Positions 57,509 through 64,000 of a stretch of 64,000 bases of DNA are shown here, piece after piece. Every line of letters begins with the position of its first letter. Position 1 is the stretch's first letter. The notes under the pieces are model-generated. The model was not told the DNA's origin, searched no databases, and worked only from the letters and a program-made list of their open reading frames with translations. Position numbers and translations under genes: made by a program. Origin of the DNA: Ambrosia x helenae (Eukaryota > Streptophyta > Magnoliopsida > Asterales > Asteraceae); the NCBI GenBank assembly GCA_030844895.1, contig CM061231.1, positions 86,400,706-86,464,705 on the forward strand, in the 5' to 3' direction.

Positions 57509-58946
57509 CAGCGCCCCCCTCCCCCTCAGCAACATGCCGCAACCCAACCTCAACAGCACCACCTACAATGATAACAATAAATAAATAATTAATTAATAAT
57601 AATAATAATCAAAGATTTTATAAAAAAAAAATTGGGCAGAGTTTCCTCTGTTTTCGTTCAAACCAGACAACACAAGTGGTCTACAAGTTTCCCAAAAGAA
57701 ACGCCGAAACATATTCTAATAATAATAATATGTATAATAATAATAATACCACCTCCAAGGCCCTGATGTACCAACGGCTCATGTACGAACTCCTTACCAC
57801 CCGGAGCAATCAGATAGTAGATGGGTGGCTTATCCCCCGTCCTCGCCCTGATGTATCAACGGCTCACGTATAACCCATTTCTTTCATCGTGGGTTGAGCT
57901 AATGGGCGGAAACTGATTCCGGTTAACATAACCGAAATATAGCTCAGCATTACACCGCTCGGCGATCCTGTTGATCATCCTGCCGCATGCGATGGCTCCC
58001 CGCAACTGCTTAGTGGGAAAGGAGGCAAAGTACTCGGCCATACATCGATGCAGGGCAATCGGCGTGCCGGTGAGTATGCAGTACAGGTACATCAGGACCG
58101 TCTTCGTCACCCGCTCATTACAATTGCATCGTGCCGTGGGAGAATAGGTAATGCAACGATGAATGTAACGAACCACGGGGTGACGAATGTTGGATGCCCT
58201 GTCACACCTCTCCCCCCTGCACAGGATAATATTAATAAGTATAATAATACTTCTCTCCCGGATTTCCGAACTCTGGACCACCAATGGTGGGCCACCACGC
58301 ATACAGCACATCATCGGGAACAGTAGTGACACCTCTAGTGTAGACATCCTGAGCATTATCATTAACATTAACATTTAGAATAAGAATAAGAACAAAAATA
58401 ATAAGAATAATAATAAATAATAATAATACCTCTGCAAGCTCTTCCTCAGTGTACCACCGGGTGTACGTAGCCCACTGATCCAGAGAATAACCAAACTCAA
58501 CGCCGAGTATAGAAAACTTGACATCCGGTGGTGGGGTGCGTGGCGGTGGGGCGCGCGGCTAATCAACACCATCCTTTCGTGGCCGAAGGCGAAAGGTGGA
58601 TAGGAACTCTATCACCAACGGCCGATGGGACGGCGCGTTGCAGTCGCCAAGAAACCTGTCCAATAGGCTTCCTTCCGGGATCCACTGTCGTGCAATCTCC
58701 TCTGCACCCCTGGTGGCATGAAGCGCGTCCCAACTAATCCCCCCTCGGCTCATCGGTCTTCTTTTTCCTCAACCTCTTAAACCTTGGATTTGTATATTCG
58801 TATTGCAATGATCCCACCTGAAAATTGCAATGCTCCCACCCCGCCAGGTTCCCCTGCCATGGGGCTAGGCCGCCCCGGGACCACCGGCTCGTCCTGCTCC
58901 TCCTCCTTATTCCCGTGCTCCTCCTCATCAAAAAATTCCATAACTA
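57509..58946 (-). pseudogene. Relic F: Athila ORF1-like coding region
   Basis: Minus-strand frames give MEFFDEEEHGNKEEEQDEP (ATG about 58946), KRLRKKKTDEPRGD, SRGGISWDALHATRGAEEIA, RPLVIEFLSTFRL and DVKFSILGVEFGYSLDQWAT. After an AT-rich gap (58349-58429, GT...AG) comes DVYTRGVTTVPDDVLYAWWP. After a 34-base gap (58217-58250) comes RHPVVRYIHRCITYSP, VLMYLYCILTGTPIALHRCM. The FLSTF, GVEFGY and R-IHRCI...LYCILTG series resembles Athila ORF1-type proteins of plant retroelements. Frameshifts and stops occur (near 58735 and 58558). The gaps could be introns, but 34 bases is too short for a normal plant intron. Element E cuts its 3' end. Confidence 0.5.
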
Positions 58947-58952
58947 CAAAAG

Positions 58953-59345
58953 CAAAGAATTTATAGTTGGGGCGTTTCTTAAATATAGTTAGGATCCATA
59001 ATATAGTTAGGAGATTCAAAAGAAACGTCTAAACTAATATAGTTGAGACGATTCAAAAGAATCACCTAAACTATATTAGTTTAGGCATTTCAAAAGAAAC
59101 GCCAAAACTATAATAGTTGGGGTGTTTCTTAATAAACGCCTCAAATCACATACAATTCTTAATAGAAAAAAACTAAAAAAAAACTGATAAAAACTGGAAA
59201 AAAAAACTAAAAAACAAAAAAAATGAAAAAAAAAACTGAGAAAACAATATAGTTATGGCGTTTCTTAAGAAATGCCTCAACTATTATAGTTATGGCGTTT
59301 CTTTTGAAACACCTCAACTACAATAGTTGAGGCGTTTCCGCCACT
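58953..59345. repeat. Inverted GGCGTTTC motif cluster
   Basis: Repeated TATAGTTGAGGCGTTTC-type motifs in both orientations, often as GGCGTTTC...GAAACGCC palindromes separated by about 4-10 bases. An A-rich stretch lies in the middle (59160-59240). The origin is unclear; it could be subterminal transposon sequence. Confidence 0.6.
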
Positions 59346-59660
59346 CATACATTATCAAAACAACCTAATAATCAACTAGGTAAAAAAAACAAATCCAATT
59401 TCAATAACAATAGCTCATAATTAACAATAAACAAGTATTCAAGTGTTCTTTGGTATATCACTAACAATAGCTCATGACAAACAATTCATCAATCACAACC
59501 ATTAACAAATTATACAGAAAAAAACAATTAACAACAAATTAACACAAGATAAAGAGATCAAAATCAAACAACCATTAACACAACAATTAACAAATTAAAC
59601 AGAAAAAAAAAACTTAAACAGAAAAAAAAATAAACTGAAAAAAAATAAAGAGAAAAAAAA
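59346..59660. other. A-rich spacer
   Basis: Low-complexity AAC/AAT-rich sequence; nothing else is seen. Confidence 0.5.
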
Positions 59661-59945
59661 ACTAACCTGTGGTGGATGGTGATGTTGAAGGTGTTGTTGA
59701 CGACGGTGGTGGTAGTGGTGGATGGTGATGTTGTTGACGGTGGTGGTAGTGGTGGCTGGTGGTGGTGTTGATAGTGGGGATTGAAAAATGGGTAGGGTTT
59801 TGACAGTGGGGATTGGAAGATGGTGGTTGGTGGTGGTGTTGACAGTGGGGATTGGAAGATGGTGGTTGTGGTTGAAGGTGGTGGCTCGAAGGTGGTGGTG
59901 GGAGAAGGGTTTGGGTTGAAGGGTTTGGGATGATTTGGGGGAAAC
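59661..59945. repeat. GGT-rich minisatellite-like region
   Basis: Interspersed GGTGGTGGT and the unit GTGGGGATTGGAAGATGGTG, repeated at least twice. The minus-strand Pro/His/Ser-rich frame across it is a by-product of the composition. Confidence 0.7.
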
Positions 59946-59967
59946 TGGGAACGAAACCAGTTTTAAA

Positions 59968-60070
59968 ATTTTTACCTACGGCCCGTAGGTAAAAAAATAA
60001 AAAAACGGTTGGGACGAGGTTCGATCGTGGGCCTATCATATCTCGCACACACATCAGTCTTATTGCAAAT
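59968..60070 (+). repeat. Second copy of the 52973-53092 block
   Basis: Shares a CTACGG palindrome, GGTTGGGACGAGGTTCGATC and a CACACACA...CAGTCTTA.TGCAAAT ending with 52973-53092, in the same orientation. Element G begins directly at its right edge. Confidence 0.8.
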
Positions 60071-63000
60071 TGTGACAACCGGCAAATTTCGTACAACGCT
60101 TAACGTGATTCTAATCATGTTTTAGAAATAATTAACCTGGTTTAAGGTTAATTATGGTTAGTTGAGCTAATACGAGTCCTACGATGTCCGTTTGAAAGTT
60201 CGTTGAAGTCTTGATGCCTTTAAAGAAAGACTTCGCGTATTTAACGTAACGAACTGACATCAGCGAAAATTTGTCAAACTGGAATAACATAAGCTTATTC
60301 TATGTAAATACGACACGTATTTACCATTGATGCGATCGAATGTGAAGTCGGCGCGGTAAACGGTCAAAAACGCAGCGTTTTGGAGAACGCGGAGAGGAAC
60401 TGACGTGGGATTCGAACGTCGAAACGCGTGGTTTTAACCGTTATCGAACTTTCGGAATAATTATCTATTATAAATAATTTCAATTATTTAGTTTCGAAAG
60501 TGAACAGGTCGCCTAAATGAAGTATAGCTCGACCGGATCGATTAACGCGATTTTAACGCGTGTTCCGTTTTCACACGTCGAGTTACGAGAATAATAACTA
60601 AATTGCTCGGTTTAGTTGTGTTTTTAATTTCGAACAAAACCGAATGATTTTTATAACTTATCTTCGAGCCTAATAACAAACCGAAGCGTTTTCGTTTAAA
60701 ACGGGTTCGATTCACGATACAAGTCACCTACCCCAAACCCTAAGTATAAAAGGCTTGAGATGGTCTTCTCCTTCACTTGAACCAGCCGCATACCCTCTGC
60801 CTCTCTCTCTACTCTCTCTCTAAAAACTCTTCCTCTCTCTCTCTAAAACGCGTCCCTCTCTCTCTCTCCTCTAAAGAAACCGGCCGGCCACCACCCCTCT
60901 GGTGGCGGCGGCGTAAGGCAAGGCCAGAAAGGGGCAGATCGGGGGAGGTGGGGGGGGGTTGACGGGGCTGGGTCAGGCGTGGATGACGGTGGTTGGGTTG
61001 CGCGGAGGAAGACAGCAGCGTGGTGGCTCTTGGTGGTTGTGGTTCATGTCTGGACGTGAAGGTAGCCAGGAAACATCACCGGCGTCGTCTTGGTTCATTG
61101 GTCGGGATTTATTGCAGGTTCGTGGTGAAGGAGGTGGTTGTTACGGTGGTTCAGGGCGGCAGGTGGTTTTTGGGTTGGTTGTGACGTGATGGCCCGACGG
61201 TGGTGGTTCTTGGTGTGGTGGTCCGAAGGTGATCTCGTGTGGTGGTGGTTGATCCAGCGGGTTAGGTCTCGGGTCAGATCTGACCCGGTTTTGGTCAAGG
61301 TTCGGGTTCGTTTTGCGAGTCGGGTTCGGCTCGGGATCTCAGTTACGGGTCAGATCTAGTCAAAACAGAAGTCCGGTCAACACGCGGGCAAGCTCGGTCA
61401 GCTGGTCAACGGGTCAGGCCGAGTCAACTCGGTCAAACATGTCGACTCGGTTGAACACGTCGTTCTAGACGCATCAAGTCGCGCGCGCACGTGTTGGTAT
61501 AATTATTTGTGTTTACTTTGCATTGCATATTATAATTATAAACACAAATAAAACCGGAGTTAACTCGCGAACGGACCGAAAATAATAAACAGAAAGTATA
61601 AGTCGGATGTTCGGTTTCGTGTATTAGCGTGACATGGCTAATTATCGGACCTAAATTGTGTATATTTTTATAAATAGTAAAATTTATATAATTGTCGAAA
61701 CGTATAAAGTCTCGTGGATTGAGATTGCGGATAAATGAATTTGACGCCTTGTGATTTGAAATTGATTTTGGGAAATTGTAGACGACTTGTGTCGTCTGGT
61801 TTGTACAAAAACAGAGGAAACTCTGCCGAAATTTTTATAAAATCCGAAGCGCAAAGGCGTTATTGTGGTGCGTCCTTATCAACTATTTTCAAGTGTTTGG
61901 CCAGACTAATTCGATACAAAATCGTGACGTTTTGACAAAGATTATTGGAAACAATAATAGTCGATCCCGAACAATATTTGAAAACAAATATATAGTTTTG
62001 TCGAGCGTCAATTGTGTCAACTTCAATGGTTTTTGGTAACCAAAACATTGTTAAATGTACGGATTTGAAATACGCAGACGCTTAACTTATTGGGGAAAAA
62101 TTATTGGAAAATAATGTTTCGAAAGCACTTAAAACACTCGGATTTGGTGAAAAGAAATAACAAATGTTATTAAAAGGATTTTAATAACTATATTATATTT
62201 CCGCAAGGTATATTATCCAAAAATAATTATACAAGACAATCATATTATCCGATTTACGAGACAAGCTACTACTCGGGATGAGTTGTGCGTTTCATGGTAG
62301 TAGTCCAACATGGTTTACACACGAATAGTAACAGGTGCGCGACTTGGGTACTATGTCGTATGTGAACTCATGAATTATGATAAGTCACGATCGGTTCGTC
62401 GAGTTAAAGCACTTAAAGACTCGGGTTAGTACACACGAGTCAAGATAGTTGGATAAACTATCTTTTAACCTGAAAAATAAGCTAGGTTTATATGTGATAG
62501 ACTTTAAGGTGTCCTTTATTGGTACTTAGGGCACGAGGAAGTCGGTCAAAGCTTTGGATTTTATTTGCTAGCTAAGCATGGAAATTAAGGTGAGTTTCAC
62601 GGCCCCATTTTACTGTTTTTAACTGGGGGAAAGATATGTTTGTCAAAAATTATCACATATTGAAATGTTTTCAAAGGTTAAAATGTGGTAAGTGGCATGA
62701 TGAGTACTTGAGTTTTTGGTCGCCACTCGGGGTTGGGTCCTCGCTACTGTAACCATTAATTCAGGTAAAATGAAACCAAAGGAATATTTGGATAGTACTA
62801 TCGGTGCCTGACGAGGCCCACCTCTGGTTGATAGCGTCAACCCGGTAAAGACAAGAGGTGCACGTATTCTGAACTTAAGTCGTTGGTTTCCGAGAAACGA
62901 CTTGGAGCGGGGCATATTTATTAGTCTTGGTTTGGTTATGGGGCTCAGGGGATTGCTTATCATCATAGTTTGTAGGAGCTAGCTACTCCATACAAAGGCC

Positions 63001-63479
63001 ACAAAATGTGCTGGATTTGCACAGGATATAAAAATGTGCTGGATTTGCACAGGATGTAAAAATGTGCTGGAGTTGCACAGGATGTAAAAATGTGCTGGAT
63101 TTGCACAGGATGTAAAAATGTCGTATTTACGAAACTAAAACCTGTGAACTCACCAATATTTTATATATTGACGTCTTTTTAAACATATCTTTCAGGTAAC
63201 TAAGTGCTGAACAGGTATGCGGCTAGTACGGTGGAATTTGGGATGTCGGACACTGGTTGGGGGTTCCATCTAGTGTTACCATCGGGTTGGGACATAAACG
63301 GAAACACCCCACTTTAAAACTTAATGTTTGTGGTTTTAAGTAATGTTTGAAACCAGGTACTCTTTCCCGACATCTTAATATAATGATCTTTTCTAATTAA
63401 ATATAGTTTGTGTTAATCTTGACTTTGATATACTTTCGAGCGTTGCGCCACGTGTTTCCGCCATTGGCGTGGTGTGACA
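60071..63479 (+). repeat. Element G 5' LTR
   Basis: A 3409-bp LTR from TGTGACAACCGG to GGTGTGACA. TATA box TATAAAAG at 60745-60752, followed by a CT-rich leader. The end (GTTTCCGCCATTGGCGTGG) resembles the ends of the other Tekay-like LTRs in the window. Short frames at 60777-61360 are composition-driven. tRNA-like B-box motifs occur antisense (60408-60417) and sense (60704-60714). Confidence 0.85.
63003..63114 (+). repeat. 28-bp tandem repeat in element G LTR
   Basis: Four nearly identical head-to-tail copies of a 28-base unit containing ATGTGCTGGATTTGCACAGG, which itself holds an imperfect inverted repeat (GTGC...GCAC). Confidence 0.95.
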
Positions 63480-63483
63480 GAAG

Positions 63484-63500
63484 TGGTATCAGAGCCAAGG
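63484..63500 (+). other. Element G primer binding site
   Basis: TGGTATCAGAGCCAAGG, five bases after the LTR end; the initiator tRNA-Met type. Confidence 0.92.
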
Positions 63501-64000
63501 TTATAGCGAACTAGTATTTTTGAAAAAAAAATCTAGACTATAACCGGTTTTGGCTCGAAAACGAAGTTTTCAAAAATAAAACACAATGAAATATTTTAGA
63601 AAAGAAAGAAAGTTGTACATGGAGTGTACAAGGGGAAATTCCGACCGACTAGCCATGTGTGTCAATATATAAAATGTTAGAAAATATGGATATGAAGGTT
63701 TAAATTGTGTAGAGATCCGATTTTCTAACTAGTGCTAGTTGATGCATATAAGTAGTACAGATAGCTTGCCTGTAAGGATATCGTCTCACACTTCACTTTA
63801 GTCCGCACTTTTGCATCGGTTACCGACATCGACAAGCGGGAAGGACAAGCGGTGGTCTACGACGAACTCACCCGCTTACCTGCGGACGGGATGATCGGAA
63901 GGGCTAACCTTTATCGTGCTAGTGGACGTTGTCGTGTTGCTGATGATGGGAAGGCAAAGCTAGTCTAGGTCCTTTATTTGTGAAATCCTTGTTTTGGATC
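63501..64000 (+). other. Element G leader
   Basis: No gag motif is reached before the window ends; the region appears to be untranslated leader. Confidence 0.5.

Larger units (their letters stand above)
60071..64000 (+). mobile_element. Element G: LTR retrotransposon, 5' part
   Basis: LTR, tRNA-Met primer site and the beginning of the internal region on the plus strand; the rest lies outside the window. The lineage is probably Tekay-like Ty3, judged by LTR length and end sequence only. Confidence 0.8.

Noticed and set aside
59662..60096. Pro/His/Ser-rich protein on the minus strand
   Set aside because: The frame is produced by GGT-rich repeats and crosses the boundary into the element G LTR.
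60777..61360. Several short reading frames after the TATA box of element G
   Set aside because: They overlap one another in different frames in GC-rich LTR sequence and match no family; most likely leader sequence.

Overview
This 64 kb window is nuclear DNA of a flowering plant. The evidence is plant LTR retrotransposon lineages (Ty3 Tekay, Tat and Athila types, and Copia), a plant L1-type LINE, Helitrons, a Mutator-like element, a plant-specific CIPK fragment and AT-rich spacers. Repeat styles suggest Asteraceae, but that is an inference. There is no bacterial-style operon, CRISPR array, rRNA gene or convincing functional tRNA gene. I see only two host-gene relics: a kinase-less CIPK fragment (379-1050, minus) and an intronless, frameshifted CDKF;4/MHK-like kinase copy (47028-48040, minus). 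Nearly everything else is mobile DNA.

Layout. 1-8438: a possible LINE 3' end, the CIPK fragment, a 1265-bp Mutator-like element with ~185-bp inverted repeats and a 9-bp target duplication, a GTGCGTTTA-rich block, and two Helitron ends (one probable whole Helitron, 6335-7555). 8439-29993: element A, a minus-strand Tekay-type Ty3 retrotransposon with 2.7-kb LTRs. Its gag gene was hit by two solo LTRs in opposite orientation (15021-17516 and 17603-25417), and the second of these contains a complete-length but decayed LINE (18147-23473). 29994-34572: an unassigned LTR-like piece, then element B, a minus-strand element without pol whose 3' LTR is cut off at the TATA box. 34573-46744: the 3' half of element C, a plus-strand Tat-type element with its integrase end, a long antisense ORF and a 3' region rich in tandem repeats. 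Element D (38186-44859) is inserted in that antisense ORF. D is a non-autonomous Athila-like element with one acidic zinc-knuckle ORF and a 687-bp Helitron in its right LTR. 46745-48840: the kinase copy. 48841-51718: a compact Copia-type element carrying only gag. 51724-60070: palindromic CTACGG repeats, element E (a 5'-truncated Tekay element with a complete 3' LTR), and an Athila ORF1-like coding relic (F). 60071-64000: the 5' LTR, primer binding site and leader of element G, which runs out of the window.

The elements interact only as hosts and guests. Several insertions are dated relative to each other by target duplications (GATGT, CTCAG, CGAGA, a 15-bp LINE duplication, a 9-bp Mutator duplication) and by one empty site between D's two LTRs. 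B appears to be a non-autonomous relative of E: the two share the polypurine tract block and the 3' ~770 bp of the LTR. The most unusual recurring feature is that four Tekay-style LTRs (15021-17516, 17603-25417, E and G) carry tRNA-like modules with B-box-like sequences, one antisense and one or two sense. All boundaries and identities come from reading the sequence; no database search was possible.
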